Assembly (NCBI RefSeq): GCF_003594935.2
Contig: NZ_CP043342.1
Location: 434,001 to 498,000 of the forward strand
Reading direction: 5' to 3'
Length of the DNA stretch: 64,000 nucleotides
Origin: Enterobacter huaxiensis
GTDB lineage: Bacteria; Pseudomonadota; Gammaproteobacteria; Enterobacterales; Enterobacteriaceae
The notes beneath the pieces are model-generated. The model made no database searches, had not been told where the DNA came from, and saw nothing but the letters and a program-made list of their open reading frames with translations. Position numbers and translations under genes: made by a program. Positions 45,244 to 59,409 of this stretch are shown one piece after another. Each line of letters opens with the position of its first letter. Position 1 is the first letter of the stretch.

Positions 45244-45267
45244 GGGTAGCGATTCGCTACCCTTTCT
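45244..45267 (+). terminator. Attenuator-like terminator between mreB and mreC
   Basis: GGGTAGCG-ATT-CGCTACCC (45244-45262) followed by TTTCTCTCT, 12 nt after the mreB stop. It would let most transcripts end after mreB, consistent with far greater need for MreB than MreC/MreD. Confidence 0.78.
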
Positions 45268-45293
45268 CTCTGACGCGAGAATACGCATAGCCT

Positions 45294-46786
<1,493 letters not shown>

Positions 46787-46795
46787 AAGGTTTCT

Positions 46796-47389
46796 ATGAC
46801 GTCTCTCTATTTAGCTTCCGGCTCTCCGCGTCGCCAGGAGTTGCTCACGCAGTTGGGCCTCTCTTTCGAACGTATCGTTACCGGTATCGAAGAAAAACGT
46901 GCCGAAGGTGAAAGTGCCCAACAGTACGTTTCCCGCCTGGCGCGCGAGAAAGCACAGGCTGGCGTGGCGCAAACGTCGCGTGATTTACCGGTGCTGGGGG
47001 CGGATACCATCGTTATTCTGAACGGTGAGGTGCTTGAGAAACCGCACGACGCTGAACATGCGGCACGTATGCTGCGTAAAATGTCCGGGCAAACGCATCA
47101 GGTGATGACCGCCGTGGCGCTGGCGGATAGCCAGCAGGTGCTGGATTGCCTGGTCGTTACGGATGTCACGTTCAGAGTACTTACCGACGACGAGATCGCC
47201 GCTTACATTGCCAGCGGTGAACCGATGGATAAAGCAGGTGCATACGGTATTCAAGGGTTGGGTGGCTGTTTTGTCAGGAAGATTAATGGCAGCTATCACG
47301 CCGTAGTCGGCTTACCGCTGGTGGAAACGTATGAGTTGCTGAGCAATTTTAACTCACTGCGTGAGGGAAGGGATAATTATGACGGCTGA
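46796..47389 (+). CDS. yhdE: Maf-family nucleotide pyrophosphatase YhdE
   Basis: A 197-residue house-cleaning enzyme that hydrolyses dTTP, UTP and modified pyrimidine nucleotides. Maf motifs: [20 protein letters not shown] at the N-terminus, [17 protein letters not shown] with the catalytic Asp, and the C-terminal [20 protein letters not shown]. It sits between mreD and rng and overlaps the rng start by 11 nt, a conserved order. Confidence 0.96.
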   Translation: MTSLYLASGSPRRQELLTQLGLSFERIVTGIEEKRAEGESAQQYVSRLAREKAQAGVAQTSRDLPVLGADTIVILNGEVLEKPHDAEHAARMLRKMSGQTHQVMTAVALADSQQVLDCLVVTDVTFRVLTDDEIAAYIASGEPMDKAGAYGIQGLGGCFVRKINGSYHAVVGLPLVETYELLSNFNSLREGRDNYDG

Positions 47390-48848
47390 ATTGTTGGTAA
47401 ACGTAACGCCCTCGGAAACCCGTGTGGCCTACATTGATGGTGGCATTCTTCAGGAAATTCATATTGAACGTGAAGCGCGACGCGGAATAGTAGGCAATAT
47501 CTACAAAGGTCGTGTCAGTCGTGTACTGCCGGGTATGCAGGCGGCTTTTGTAGATATTGGACTCGATAAGGCGGCATTTCTTCATGCCTCCGACATCATG
47601 CCGCATACCGAGTGCGTGGCGGGCGAAGAGCAAAAGCAGTTCGCCGTACGCGACATCTCCGAGCTGGTTCGCCAGGGTCAGGATCTGATGGTGCAGGTGG
47701 TGAAAGATCCGCTGGGTACCAAAGGCGCGCGCCTGACGACCGATATCACCCTGCCGTCCCGCTATCTTGTCTTCATGCCCGGCGCGTCGCACGTGGGCGT
47801 CTCTCAGCGTATTGAGAGCGAAACCGAGCGCGAACGTCTGAAGAAAGTGGTCAGCGCCTACTGTGACGAGCAGGGCGGGTTTATCATCCGCACCGCCGCG
47901 GAAGGGATCAGCGAAGACGATCTGGCGTCCGATGCTGCCTACCTTAAGCGCGTCTGGACCAAAGTGATGGAGCGTAAAAAACGCAACCAGACCCGCTATC
48001 AGCTGTACGGCGAGCTGGCGCTCGCGCAGCGTGTTCTGCGTGATTTCGCCGACGCGCAGCTTGACCGCATTCGCGTGGACTCCCGACTGACGTATGAAGC
48101 GTTGCTGGAGTTTACCGCCGAGTACATTCCGGAAATGCCGGGCCTGCTGGAACACTACTCTGGCCGCCAGCCTATTTTCGATCTCTTTGACGTCGAAAAC
48201 GAAATCCAGCGCGCGCTGGAGCGTAAGGTTGAGCTGAAATCCGGCGGCTATCTGATCATCGATCAGACCGAAGCGATGACCACCGTGGATATCAATACCG
48301 GGGCATTTGTCGGCCATCGCAACCTTGATGACACCATCTTCAACACCAACATTGAAGCGACGCAGGCCATCGCGCGTCAGCTTCGACTGCGCAATCTGGG
48401 CGGCATTATCATCATCGACTTTATCGATATGAATAATGAAGACCATCGCCGCCGCGTGCTGCACTCGCTTGAGCAGGCGCTGAGTAAAGATCGCGTGAAA
48501 ACCAGCATTAACGGCTTCTCGCAGCTGGGCCTGGTGGAAATGACCCGGAAACGGACCCGTGAGAGCGTGGAACATGTGCTGTGTAACGAGTGTCCTACCT
48601 GTCACGGACGCGGCACGGTAAAGTCGGTGGAGACCGTCTGCTACGAAATCATGCGTGAAATTGTTCGTGTCCATCATGCCTACGACTCCGATCGTTTTCT
48701 GGTCTATGCTTCCCCTTCGGTGGCTGAAGCACTGAAAGGCGAAGAGTCGCATGCGCTGGCAGAAGTGGAAATCTTTGTCGGCAAACAGGTTAAAGTGCAG
48801 ATTGAACCGCTCTATAACCAGGAGCAATTTGACGTAGTAATGATGTAA
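47379..48848 (+). CDS. rng: Ribonuclease G
   Basis: RNase G matures the 5' end of 16S rRNA (thus acts on the rrn transcript seen in this window) and degrades some mRNAs. The start at [20 protein letters not shown] gives 489 residues; an in-frame upstream start at 47361 is the older E. coli annotation and is less likely. An S1 domain spans about 38-125. The catalytic Mg2+ Asp residues are in [12 protein letters not shown] (about 304) and [17 protein letters not shown] (about 347). The Zn-link cysteines are in [11 protein letters not shown]. Confidence 0.97.
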   Translation: MTAELLVNVTPSETRVAYIDGGILQEIHIEREARRGIVGNIYKGRVSRVLPGMQAAFVDIGLDKAAFLHASDIMPHTECVAGEEQKQFAVRDISELVRQGQDLMVQVVKDPLGTKGARLTTDITLPSRYLVFMPGASHVGVSQRIESETERERLKKVVSAYCDEQGGFIIRTAAEGISEDDLASDAAYLKRVWTKVMERKKRNQTRYQLYGELALAQRVLRDFADAQLDRIRVDSRLTYEALLEFTAEYIPEMPGLLEHYSGRQPIFDLFDVENEIQRALERKVELKSGGYLIIDQTEAMTTVDINTGAFVGHRNLDDTIFNTNIEATQAIARQLRLRNLGGIIIIDFIDMNNEDHRRRVLHSLEQALSKDRVKTSINGFSQLGLVEMTRKRTRESVEHVLCNECPTCHGRGTVKSVETVCYEIMREIVRVHHAYDSDRFLVYASPSVAEALKGEESHALAEVEIFVGKQVKVQIEPLYNQEQFDVVMM

Positions 48849-48890
48849 ACCGCAGTGCGCTGCGAGACCAAAGCTGACAAGGAGAGATGC

Positions 48891-51800
48891 GTGAGGCGAT
48901 TGCCGGGGATTTTACTGCTTACAGGGGCAACGCTGGTGGTGATTGTCGCGTTGCTCGTGAGCGGGCTGCGCCTCGTTCTACCGCATCTCGACAGCTGGCG
49001 TCCGCAGGTGCTGGCGAAAATCGAATCAGCCACCGGCGTGCCGGTGGACGTGAGCCAGATTGACGCGAGCTGGCAGAACTTCGGCCCCACGCTTGATGTG
49101 CGGGATATCAATGCCAGCCTGAAAGACGGCGGCCATCTTAAAATCAAACGCGTCACCCTGGCGCTGGACGTCTGGCAAAGCCTGCTGCATCTGCGCTGGC
49201 AGTTTCGCGATCTCACCTTTTATCAGCTTCAGTTTTTGACCAATACTCCGCTGCGCAGCGGCGACAGCAATCAGGGTCTGGAAACCAACCGTTTTAGCGA
49301 TCTCTTCCTGCGCCAGTTCGATCATTTCGATCTTCGGGACAGCGAAGTGAGCTTTATTACGCTCTCTGGCCAGCGCGCTGAGCTGGCGATCCCGCAGCTG
49401 ACCTGGCTGAACGGGAAAGATCGTCACCGCGCCGAAGGCCAGGTGAACCTCTCCAGCCTGAACGGGCAGCACGGTGTGATGCAGGTGCGGATGGATCTGC
49501 GTGACGATGACGGCCTGCTGAACAACGGCAAGGTATGGCTGCAGGCCGACGATGTTGACGTCAAACCCTGGCTGGGTGACTGGATACAGCAAAATATGCA
49601 GCTGGAAACCGCCCGTTTTAGCCTCGAAGGCTGGATGACGCTGACGAAAGGGGAATTCGCCAGCGGTGACATCTGGCTGAAGCAGGGCGGCGCCAGCTGG
49701 AAAGGTGAAGATAATCAACATCAGCTCTCCGTTGATAACCTCACCGCACATATTACAAAAGAGCGAGAAGGCTGGCAGTTTGCTATTCCGGATACCCGCA
49801 TCACCATGGACAGCAAACCCTGGCCACGCGGCGCGCTGACGCTGGCCTGGATGGCGGAGCAGGACGTCGGGGGCAACAGCAGCAAACGCAGCGATGAACT
49901 GCGCATCCGCGCCAGCAACCTGGATCTGGCCGCGGTGGAAGGGCTGCGCTCGATGGCGGCAAAACTCTCGCCGCAGTTGGGTGAAATCTGGCTGGCGACA
50001 CAGCCAAGCGGGGACATCAGCGCGCTGGCACTGGATATCCCGTTACAGGCGACCGAGAAAACCCGCTTTCAGGCCACGTGGAAAGATCTCGCCTGGAAGC
50101 AGTGGAAACTGCTGCCGGGGGCCGAACACTTCAGCGGAAAGCTGGAAGGGAGCGTGGAAGATGGCAGGCTGACGGTCGATATGCGTAATGCCAAAATGCC
50201 TTACGAAACCGTCTTCCGGGCGCCTCTCGAAATTGAACAAGGCAACGCCACGCTTAACTGGCTGAAGAACGAAAAAGGTTTCCAGCTGGATGGCCGCGAT
50301 ATTGATGTAAAAGCCAAAGCGGTGCATGCGCGCGGAGGTTTCCGCTATTTGCAGCCCGAAGGGGATGAGCCGTGGCTGGGCATTCTTGCGGGCATCAGCA
50401 CTGACGATGGCTCACAGGCCTGGCGCTACTTCCCGGAAAACCTGATGGGCAAAGCGCTGGTTGACTACCTGAGCGGCGCGATCCAGGGCGGCCAGGCCGA
50501 TAACGCCACGCTGGTCTACGGCGGTAACCCGCACCTGTTCCCGTACAAACACAATGAAGGCCAGTTCCAGGTGCTGGTACCGCTGCGCAACGCTACCTAT
50601 GCCTTCCAGCCTGAGTGGCCGCCCCTGAAAAATCTGGATATCGAACTCAACTTCCTTAATGACGGGCTGTGGATGAAGTCCGACAGCGTGGCGCTGGGCG
50701 GCGTAACGGCCAGCAACCTGACGGCAAACATCCCGGATTACTCTAAAGAGAAGCTGCTGATTGATGCGGATATCAACGGCCCGGGCAAGACCGTTGGCCC
50801 GTACTTTGAGGATACGCCGCTAAAAGACTCACTGGGGGCCACACTTCAGCAGCTGCAGCTGGATGGCGATGTGAATGCTCGCTTACATCTCGATATCCCG
50901 CTGGACGGCGAGATGACCACCGCGAAAGGCAATGTTCGCCTGAACAACAATAGCCTGTACATCAAGCCGCTCGACAGCACGCTGAAAAACCTCACCGGGC
51001 AGTTCAGCTTCGTGAACGGGAACCTGAAGAGTGAGCCGCTCACAGCCAGCTGGTTCAGCCAGCCCGTCAATATTGACTTCTCCACCACCGAGGGCGAAAA
51101 GGCTTACCAGGTAGCGGTTAATCTGGATGCCAGCTGGCAGCCTGCCAGAATGGACGTTTTGCCAAAGCCAGTCGCGGAATCGGTTAATGGTGCCGTTTCC
51201 TGGAACGGTAAGGTAGCTATCGACCTCCCTTATCACGCCGGAGCACGGTATAAGGTCGATATCGCTGGCGACCTGAAAAACATCAGCAGCCAGCTTCCCG
51301 CCCCGCTGGATAAAAAAGCCGGACAGCCGCTGCCGGTGAAGCTCAACGTTGATGGCAACCTCAATAGCTTCGAGCTAACCGGCAGCGCAGGCGGGACAAA
51401 TCACTTCAATAGCCACTGGCTGCTTAACCGCAAGCTTACTCTCGACAGAGCCATCTGGACGACGGACAGTCGCACCACGCCGCCGCTGCCCGAGCAGGCA
51501 GGCATTGAACTTAACCTTCCTGCCATGGATGGTGCTGAATGGCTGGCGCTGTTCCAAAAAGGCGTGGGGCAAAACGTCGATCAAGCCGCCCAGTTCCCGC
51601 AGACTATCACCCTTCGCACGCCTGCGCTGACCCTGGGTGGACAGCGGTGGAATAACCTGAGCATTGTCTCGCAGCCGACGAGCAACGGCTCGAAGGTTGA
51701 GGCGCAGGGCAGGGAAATTAACGCCACGTTAAATATGCGCGATAACGCGCCGTGGCTGGCCGCGATCCGCTATCTCTACTACAACCCGACAGCCGCGAGC

Positions 51801-52688
51801 AGTAAAGATCCTGCTGGCCCGTCGCCGTTCAGTAACGCTTCACGGGTCGATTTCAGCGGCTGGCCCGATCTGCAGCTACGCTGCGCTGAATGCTGGCTGT
51901 GGGGGCAGAAATATGGCCGTATTGACGGCGATTTTGCCATTAAAGGCAATACCCTGAGCCTGACCGGTGGGCTGGTCGATACCGGCTTTGGTCGCCTGAC
52001 GGCTGCGGGCGAATGGGTCAACAATCCTGGCGAGCAGCGCACCTCGCTGAAAGGCGACATCAAGGGTAACAAGCTGGACGCAGCGGCGAACTTCTTTGGC
52101 ATCAGCACGCCGCTTCGCGGCTCGTCATTCGATGTGAATTACGATCTACACTGGCGCGCTGCGCCGTGGACGCCTGATGAAGCTTCGCTTAACGGCATCC
52201 TGAAAACCAACTTCGGTAAGGGTGAGATTGCCGATGTGAGCACGGGGCGCGCCGGGCAGATCCTGCGTCTGCTGAGTTTTGACGCGCTGCTGCGCAAGCT
52301 GCGCTTCGACTTTAGCGATACCTTCAGCGAAGGTTTCTACTACGATTCCATTCGCAGCACGGCGTGGATCAAAGATGGCGTTCTGCACACCGACGATACG
52401 CTGGTGGATGGCCTGGAAGCGGATATCGCGATGAAAGGCTCGGTGGATCTCGTGCGCCGGGAGCTGGATATGGAAGCCGTGGTGGCGCCGGAGATTTCTG
52501 CAAGCGTGGGCGTTGCGGCGGCCTTTGTGGTGAACCCTATCGTCGGTGCGGCGGTATTTGCCGCCAGTAAAGTGCTGGGGCCGCTCTGGAGCAAAGTCTC
52601 CATTCTGCGCTATCGCATTACCGGCCCGGTGGATAAACCACAGATTAACGAGGTGCTGCGCCAGCCGCGCAAAGATGCACAGCAATGA
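48891..52688 (+). CDS. yhdP: AsmA-like envelope lipid-transport protein YhdP
   Basis: YhdP is one of three redundant AsmA-family bridges (with TamB and YdbH) that carry phospholipid from inner to outer membrane. The GTG start at 48891, behind AAGGAGA, gives 1265 residues (E. coli 1266). A GTG at 48855 is in frame but poorly placed. One N-terminal helix (LPGILLLTGATLVVIVALLV) anchors it. The rest is repetitive beta-groove, and the DUF3971/AsmA-C region ends with EISASVGVAAAFVVNPIVGA. It follows rng by 42 nt. Confidence 0.96.
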   Translation: MRRLPGILLLTGATLVVIVALLVSGLRLVLPHLDSWRPQVLAKIESATGVPVDVSQIDASWQNFGPTLDVRDINASLKDGGHLKIKRVTLALDVWQSLLHLRWQFRDLTFYQLQFLTNTPLRSGDSNQGLETNRFSDLFLRQFDHFDLRDSEVSFITLSGQRAELAIPQLTWLNGKDRHRAEGQVNLSSLNGQHGVMQVRMDLRDDDGLLNNGKVWLQADDVDVKPWLGDWIQQNMQLETARFSLEGWMTLTKGEFASGDIWLKQGGASWKGEDNQHQLSVDNLTAHITKEREGWQFAIPDTRITMDSKPWPRGALTLAWMAEQDVGGNSSKRSDELRIRASNLDLAAVEGLRSMAAKLSPQLGEIWLATQPSGDISALALDIPLQATEKTRFQATWKDLAWKQWKLLPGAEHFSGKLEGSVEDGRLTVDMRNAKMPYETVFRAPLEIEQGNATLNWLKNEKGFQLDGRDIDVKAKAVHARGGFRYLQPEGDEPWLGILAGISTDDGSQAWRYFPENLMGKALVDYLSGAIQGGQADNATLVYGGNPHLFPYKHNEGQFQVLVPLRNATYAFQPEWPPLKNLDIELNFLNDGLWMKSDSVALGGVTASNLTANIPDYSKEKLLIDADINGPGKTVGPYFEDTPLKDSLGATLQQLQLDGDVNARLHLDIPLDGEMTTAKGNVRLNNNSLYIKPLDSTLKNLTGQFSFVNGNLKSEPLTASWFSQPVNIDFSTTEGEKAYQVAVNLDASWQPARMDVLPKPVAESVNGAVSWNGKVAIDLPYHAGARYKVDIAGDLKNISSQLPAPLDKKAGQPLPVKLNVDGNLNSFELTGSAGGTNHFNSHWLLNRKLTLDRAIWTTDSRTTPPLPEQAGIELNLPAMDGAEWLALFQKGVGQNVDQAAQFPQTITLRTPALTLGGQRWNNLSIVSQPTSNGSKVEAQGREINATLNMRDNAPWLAAIRYLYYNPTAASSKDPAGPSPFSNASRVDFSGWPDLQLRCAECWLWGQKYGRIDGDFAIKGNTLSLTGGLVDTGFGRLTAAGEWVNNPGEQRTSLKGDIKGNKLDAAANFFGISTPLRGSSFDVNYDLHWRAAPWTPDEASLNGILKTNFGKGEIADVSTGRAGQILRLLSFDALLRKLRFDFSDTFSEGFYYDSIRSTAWIKDGVLHTDDTLVDGLEADIAMKGSVDLVRRELDMEAVVAPEISASVGVAAAFVVNPIVGAAVFAASKVLGPLWSKVSILRYRITGPVDKPQINEVLRQPRKDAQQ

Positions 52689-52724
52689 TTTGACGTGGGC
52701 AGGTAATTGCCTCACTCTCAATAA

Positions 52725-54218
<1,494 letters not shown>

Positions 54219-54232
54219 TCTGAACAAGTATG

Positions 54233-54267
54233 AAAAAATGGCGCTACCAGGGGTAGCGCCATTTTTT
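54233..54267. terminator. Bidirectional terminator between tldD and yagU
   Basis: AAAAAATGGCGCTACC (54233-54248) and GGTAGCGCCATTTTTT (54252-54267) make a 16-bp perfect stem with a 3-nt loop and T-runs on both strands, at the convergence of tldD and yagU. Confidence 0.95.
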
Positions 54268-54881
54268 TATCGTGCGTTACCCAGCGGGATCTCCGGATCG
54301 GGCTCGTGCGTGATGCGGTTACGTAAATCGCGACGAATAATCTCGATCGACCAGAACCAGATCAGATGCCCGACAATTTCTGATACATGCTCATACCACG
54401 GTAGTTCAAAGAGTGGAGGCGTCAGCCCCATTAGCGGGAATGAGATCATGTGAACAAACAGTTGAGCTAACGCGCCTGCCAGTAAACCTTGCCAGAGCTT
54501 AATTTTCGGGAACACTTCAGCAACAACGCAATATCCTACGGCGAAGATAATAGAAAAAATAATATGCGTTACGCCAACCGAGTTAAATATATGCCCGGCA
54601 AATGTGTAAACGGCTGCATTAGGATCGGCGATCCCCAGCCAGTCGCGTAGAAATACATAAGGGGGGTTAAGAAAATTGCGGGAGCAATCAATCTGGCTCG
54701 CTGCTCTTATTAGCTGCTCAGGTCCACACGCGGCGGTGAATAAATCCGTCGGGCTGCGCGGCGGCAGCGGCACTTCGGCTCCCCATTTGACAAAGGCGGA
54801 GACAATCCCTGCAATCAAACCTATGAAAGCGGCGAGTCCATAGCGCCTGCGGGAAGGCGGTGTTTGTTCAAATATATTCAT
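54267..54881 (-). CDS. yagU: DUF1440 inner-membrane protein YagU
   Basis: A 204-residue membrane protein with about four helices ([59 protein letters not shown] and a last one). Its N-terminus is cytoplasmic, [15 protein letters not shown]. It matches E. coli YagU in length and motifs; YagU has been linked to acid resistance. In E. coli yagU lies near 6 min, not here, so the gene occupies a different locus. The 3' end touches the shared terminator. Confidence 0.93.
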   Translation of the reverse strand: MNIFEQTPPSRRRYGLAAFIGLIAGIVSAFVKWGAEVPLPPRSPTDLFTAACGPEQLIRAASQIDCSRNFLNPPYVFLRDWLGIADPNAAVYTFAGHIFNSVGVTHIIFSIIFAVGYCVVAEVFPKIKLWQGLLAGALAQLFVHMISFPLMGLTPPLFELPWYEHVSEIVGHLIWFWSIEIIRRDLRNRITHEPDPEIPLGNAR

Positions 54882-55098
54882 TTCTGTTCCTTGTTTAATG
54901 TCATCCTGCGTAATACATTTTATTATTCATATTGGTAACAAATATATAACAGTCTGTTTTGGCAGACTATTGATAAGGTAAAGGGCTGAGGGTGATAGTG
55001 TCAATTCGCTATTCTTGATAGTAGGATGGGCTGCTTCTTAATGAGCCGGGGAATACCCCGAAAATATTTATGATTAATATATTTCCGGGATAATATTA

Positions 55099-56025
55099 TT
55101 ACTCTTTCCTTCGTCCCCGCATTCCCTGAAACAGCTCCGCCACCTGCACAAAATACTCGGTCAGATAGTTAATACAGACCTGAACCTTGAGCGGTAGCTT
55201 ATCTTTTTCGGTATACAGGGCGTAGACCGGGCGCGGATCGGACTGGTAGCGCGGGAACAGGATCTCCAGCTCACCGCTGTTGATCTCGTTAATTACCCAC
55301 ATTAGCGGCACGTAGGCGATCCCTGCACCGGCAACCAGCCAGCGCGAGATGGTCATCGGATCGTTGGTCACAAACCGGCCTACCGGAAGCAGTTTGGTGG
55401 AGAGCCCTTCCGGGGCAATCAGCTCAAATTCATTATCCGGGCGAACGCTGTATTCCAGCCAGGAGTGGTTGCTGAGATCGGCGGGTTTTTCCGGGGTGCC
55501 GTACTGGGCCAGATAGCTTTTCGAGGCGCAAACCACCATCGGCATGCTGCCCAGTCGACGCGAAAAAAGACTGGAATCCTGCAGCGCGCCAACGCGGATC
55601 ACCACGTCCAGGCCGTCCGCAATTAAGTCCGGCGCGGGAATACCCGTCACCAGATTTACCGTTAATCCAGGATACTCTTTCAGCATTTCCGCCGTCATGG
55701 CAGCGAGAACATTTTGTGCCATAGTTGAAGAACAACCAATGCGCAGCGTGCCGATAGGCGTGTTGTTAAAGGCGTAAAGCTGTTCGTGAACATCCTGGGC
55801 TTCATGCAGCATGCGGCGACAGCCCTGGTAGTAAATTTTCCCGGCCTCCGTCAGGCCGATGCTGCGGGTGCTGCGGTTGAGCAGCTTCACCTGCAGCTCA
55901 TCTTCCAGTTTTGAGACGGTCTGGCTGATGGACGAGACGCTCATCTGAAGCTGGCGTGCAGCGGCCGTAAATGAGCCGAGTTCAACCACTTTGGCGAAAA
56001 CGGACATGCGTTTTAAACGTTCCAT
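55099..56025 (-). CDS. aaeR: LysR-family regulator AaeR
   Basis: AaeR activates the divergent aaeXAB efflux operon in response to aromatic carboxylic acids such as p-hydroxybenzoate. The 308-residue protein has the LysR helix-turn-helix GSFTAAARQLQMSVSSISQT (about 17-36), a linker helix and two effector lobes (GTLRIGCSSTMAQNVLAAMT onward). It is divergent from aaeX with 179 nt between, where the operator is expected. Confidence 0.95.
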   Translation of the reverse strand: MERLKRMSVFAKVVELGSFTAAARQLQMSVSSISQTVSKLEDELQVKLLNRSTRSIGLTEAGKIYYQGCRRMLHEAQDVHEQLYAFNNTPIGTLRIGCSSTMAQNVLAAMTAEMLKEYPGLTVNLVTGIPAPDLIADGLDVVIRVGALQDSSLFSRRLGSMPMVVCASKSYLAQYGTPEKPADLSNHSWLEYSVRPDNEFELIAPEGLSTKLLPVGRFVTNDPMTISRWLVAGAGIAYVPLMWVINEINSGELEILFPRYQSDPRPVYALYTEKDKLPLKVQVCINYLTEYFVQVAELFQGMRGRRKE

Positions 56026-56204
56026 TGTTAACTCTGGCTTAAAAGTGATTTAGATCACATATTATAGATAACAGCATAACAGTTACGTTAATATATTATT
56101 AATTACATAACGGCTGCGCCACTCTCGCCCGGCTTTTCTTGCTCTCCTGCGGCGGCGCGTGCTTAAAAATTCTGTAACCTGCACTCTCTCTTATCAAGGT
56201 CAAC

Positions 56205-56408
56205 ATGAGTCTGTTTCCCGTTATCGTGGTGTTCGGTCTGTCGTTCCCACCGATATTCTTCGAGCTTCTTTTATCACTGGCGATCTTCTGGCTGGTGCGC
56301 AAGGTGCTGGTCCCTACCGGGATCTACGATTTCGTCTGGCACCCTGCACTGTTCAATACCGCGCTGTATTGCTGCCTGTTTTATCTGATATCGCGCATGT
56401 TTGTCTGA
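56205..56408 (+). CDS. aaeX: Small membrane protein AaeX
   Basis: A 67-residue protein of two hydrophobic helices ([20 protein letters not shown] and [20 protein letters not shown]) in the DUF1656 family. It is the first gene of aaeXAB. Its exact part in the pump is not known, although such small proteins regularly accompany AaeA/AaeB-type exporters. The ATG follows AAGGTCAAC and it ends 7 nt before the aaeA start. Confidence 0.93.
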   Translation: MSLFPVIVVFGLSFPPIFFELLLSLAIFWLVRKVLVPTGIYDFVWHPALFNTALYCCLFYLISRMFV

Positions 56409-56415
56409 GGTTGAT

Positions 56416-57348
56416 GTGAAAACGCTAACAAGAAAAATCTCCCGCACTGCTATCACCATGGCGCTGGTCGTCCTGGCCTTCATCGCAATTTTCCGCGCAT
56501 GGGTTTATTACACTGAATCACCGTGGACGCGCGATGCGCGGTTCAGCGCGGACGTGGTGGCAATCGCCCCTGACGTTGCCGGGCTGATTACGGCGGTGAA
56601 TGTTCACGATAACCAGCTGGTGAAGAAAGACCAGGTGTTATTTACCATCGACCAGCCTCGCTACCAGAAAGCGTTAGAAGAAGCTGAAGCGGACGTGGCC
56701 TATTACAAGGCGCTGGCCGCGGAAAAACGCCGTGAAGCCGGACGTCGTAACCAGCTGGGCGTTCAGGCGATGTCCCGCGAGGAGATTGATCAGTCCAATA
56801 ACGTGCTGCAAACCGTGTTACACCAGCAGGCGAAAGCCGAAGCAACGCGCGATCTGGCCAGGCTCGATCTGGAGCGTACGGTCATCCGCGCCCCCTCTGA
56901 TGGCTGGGTCACTAACCTCAACGTCTATGCCGGTGAATTTATCACCCGTGGCTCCACCGCCGTGGCGCTGGTGAAGCAAAACTCTTTCTACGTGCTCGCC
57001 TATATGGAAGAGACCAAGCTGGAAGGCGTGCGTCCTGGCTATCGTGCTGAAATTACGCCACTGGGCAGTAACCGCGTCTTTAAAGGCACCGTCGACAGCG
57101 TTGCCGCGGGCGTGACCAACTCCAGCAGCGCTAACGATACCAAAGGCATGGCGACCGTGGACTCCAACCTGGAGTGGGTACGTCTGGCGCAGCGCGTTCC
57201 GGTACGTATTCATCTGGATGAGCAGCAGGGGAACCTGTGGCCTGCGGGTACCACCGCGACCGTGGTCATCACCGGCGAGAAAGACCGTGATGCCAGCCAG
57301 GACTCTTTCTTCCGTAAGCTTGCCCATCGCCTGCGCGAGTTTGGTTAA
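56416..57348 (+). CDS. aaeA: Membrane-fusion protein of the AaeAB efflux pump
   Basis: A periplasmic adaptor for export of p-hydroxybenzoate and related acids. The GTG start at 56416, preceded by TGAGG, gives 310 residues beginning (V/M)[17 protein letters not shown], as in E. coli; an upstream TTG at 56401 overlaps aaeX and is rejected. One N-terminal helix is followed by HlyD-type lipoyl halves ([20 protein letters not shown] and [20 protein letters not shown]) around a coiled coil (about 80-150). aaeB starts 6 nt after its stop. Confidence 0.95.
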   Translation: MKTLTRKISRTAITMALVVLAFIAIFRAWVYYTESPWTRDARFSADVVAIAPDVAGLITAVNVHDNQLVKKDQVLFTIDQPRYQKALEEAEADVAYYKALAAEKRREAGRRNQLGVQAMSREEIDQSNNVLQTVLHQQAKAEATRDLARLDLERTVIRAPSDGWVTNLNVYAGEFITRGSTAVALVKQNSFYVLAYMEETKLEGVRPGYRAEITPLGSNRVFKGTVDSVAAGVTNSSSANDTKGMATVDSNLEWVRLAQRVPVRIHLDEQQGNLWPAGTTATVVITGEKDRDASQDSFFRKLAHRLREFG

Positions 57349-57353
57349 TCGCT

Positions 57354-59321
57354 ATGGGTATCTTCTCCATCGCCAGCCAGCACCTCCGCTTCGCCGTGAA
57401 GCTGGCGTGCGCCATTGTGCTGGCGCTGTTTGTTGGCTTTCACTTCCAGCTTGAAACACCCCGCTGGGCGGTGCTGACGGCCGCCATCGTCGCGGCTGGC
57501 CCCGCGTTTGCTGCGGGCGGCGAACCCTATTCTGGCGCCATCCGCTACCGTGGGATGCTGCGTATTGTCGGGACGTTTATTGGCTGTATCGCCGCGCTCA
57601 CCATCATTATTTTGATGATCCGCACGCCGCTGCTGATGCTCATGGTCTGCTGCATCTGGGCCGGGTTCTGTACCTGGGTCTCCTCGCTGGTGAAAGTGGA
57701 GAACTCCTATGCCTGGGGGCTGGCTGGCTATACCGCGCTGATCATTGTCATCACTATTCAGACCGAGCCGCTGCTTGCCCCGCAGTTTGCCGTCGAACGC
57801 TGCAGCGAAATTGTGATTGGTATCGTCTGCGCGATTGTGGCGGATTTGCTGTTCTCGCCGCGATCCATCAAGCAGGAGGTCGATCGTGAACTCGATGCGC
57901 TCATTGTTGCTCAGTACCAGTTGATGCAGCAGTGCATTGCGCATGGTGACAGTGAAGAGGTCGACAAGGCCTGGAGCGGCCTGGTGCGCCGCACGCAGGC
58001 GCTGGAAGGAATGCGAAGCAACCTCAACATGGAATCTTCGCGTTGGACCCGCGCCAACCGCCGCCTTAAAGCGCTCAACACCGTCTCCTTAACGCTGATC
58101 ACCCAGGCGTGTGAAACCTATCTGATTCAGAATACGCGTCCGGAAGTGGTCACTGATACCTTCCGCGAGCTGTTTGCCGAGCCTGTTGAAACGGTGCAGG
58201 ACGTGCACAGGCAGCTTAAGCGTATGCGCCGGGTGATCGCGTGGACGGGCGAGCGCGACACCCCTGTGACAATCTACACCTGGGTAGGCGCCGCGACGCG
58301 TTACCTGCTGCTGAAGCGCGGTGTGATTAGCAATACCAAAATCAGCGCGGCAGAAGAAGAGGTGCTGCAGGGTGAGGTGGTGATCAAGGCGGAATCGGCT
58401 GAACGCCATCATGCGATGGTTAACTTCTGGCGCACGACGCTGGCCTGTATGCTCGGCACGCTGTTCTGGCTGTGGACCGGCTGGACGTCCGGCAGCGGCG
58501 CGATGGTGATGATTGCCGTTGTGACCGCGCTGGCGATGCGTTTGCCCAACCCGCGCATGGTCGCCGTCGACTTCCTGTACGGAACGATAGCCGCGCTACC
58601 GCTGGGTGCCTTCTATTTTCTGGTCATTCTACCGTCGACGCAGCAGAGCATGCTGTTGCTCTGTATCAGCCTGGCGGTCATGGCGTTCTTTATCGGGATA
58701 GAGGTGCAAAAGCGCCGTCTGGGATCGCTGGGCGCCCTCGCGAGTACCATCAATATCCTGGTGCTGGATAACCCCATGACGTTTCACTTCAGCCAGTTCC
58801 TCGACAGTGCGTTAGGGCAGCTGGTGGGCTGTTTCCTGGCGATGATGGTTATCCTGCTGGTGCGCGATAACTCGCAGGCACGTACCGGCCGCGTACTGCT
58901 GAATCAGTTTGTATCGGCTGCCGTATCGTCCCTGACGACCAACACCGCGCGCCGCAAAGAGAACCATCTTCCCGCGCTGTATCAGCAGCTGTTTTTACTG
59001 CTGAACAAATTCCCGGGGGATATCGCGAAGTTCCGTCTGGCGTTAACGATGATCATTGCCCACCAGCGTCTGCGAAATGCGCCAGTGCCGATCAATGACG
59101 ATCTCTCTGCGTATCACCGCAAACTGCGGCATACCGCTGACCATGTGATCGCCGCCTCCAGCGATGACAAGCGGCGTCGTTACTTTACGCAGCTGCTGGA
59201 AGAGCTGGATGTCTACCAGGAAAAGCTGAAGACCTGGGAAGCGCCGCCGCAGGTGACCGAGCCGGTAGGCCGGCTGGTCTTTATGCTGCATCGCTATCAA
59301 AACGCCCTCACCGATAGCTGA
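57354..59321 (+). CDS. aaeB: p-Hydroxybenzoate efflux transporter AaeB
   Basis: The inner-membrane component, 655 residues as in E. coli, of the aromatic-acid exporter/FUSC family. Two blocks of about five to six membrane helices (residues about 10-160 and 370-510) each start a half-repeat and are separated by a cytoplasmic domain. The second block has [20 protein letters not shown]. The operon aaeXAB ends in a strong terminator. In E. coli its role is relief from aromatic carboxylic acid stress. Confidence 0.96.
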   Translation: MGIFSIASQHLRFAVKLACAIVLALFVGFHFQLETPRWAVLTAAIVAAGPAFAAGGEPYSGAIRYRGMLRIVGTFIGCIAALTIIILMIRTPLLMLMVCCIWAGFCTWVSSLVKVENSYAWGLAGYTALIIVITIQTEPLLAPQFAVERCSEIVIGIVCAIVADLLFSPRSIKQEVDRELDALIVAQYQLMQQCIAHGDSEEVDKAWSGLVRRTQALEGMRSNLNMESSRWTRANRRLKALNTVSLTLITQACETYLIQNTRPEVVTDTFRELFAEPVETVQDVHRQLKRMRRVIAWTGERDTPVTIYTWVGAATRYLLLKRGVISNTKISAAEEEVLQGEVVIKAESAERHHAMVNFWRTTLACMLGTLFWLWTGWTSGSGAMVMIAVVTALAMRLPNPRMVAVDFLYGTIAALPLGAFYFLVILPSTQQSMLLLCISLAVMAFFIGIEVQKRRLGSLGALASTINILVLDNPMTFHFSQFLDSALGQLVGCFLAMMVILLVRDNSQARTGRVLLNQFVSAAVSSLTTNTARRKENHLPALYQQLFLLLNKFPGDIAKFRLALTMIIAHQRLRNAPVPINDDLSAYHRKLRHTADHVIAASSDDKRRRYFTQLLEELDVYQEKLKTWEAPPQVTEPVGRLVFMLHRYQNALTDS

Positions 59322-59330
59322 GGAATGTCA

Positions 59331-59360
59331 AAAACCGACGCCAGAAGCGTCGGTTTTTTT
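59331..59360 (+). terminator. Terminator of aaeXAB
   Basis: AAAACCGACG-CCAGAAG-CGTCGGTTTT (59331-59357) followed by TTT, 9 nt after the aaeB stop: perfect 10-bp stem with U-tract. Confidence 0.93.
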
Positions 59361-59409
59361 GTGGCTATACTTATTTCTGCAGGCTCTAACATTCAGAAAG
59401 GGAGGACAC

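Noticed and set aside
47349..48827. A 492-codon open frame on the minus strand opposite rng
   Set aside because: It is antisense to a highly conserved RNase G gene, lacks a ribosome site and known family features, and its length is explained by the codon bias of the sense gene.
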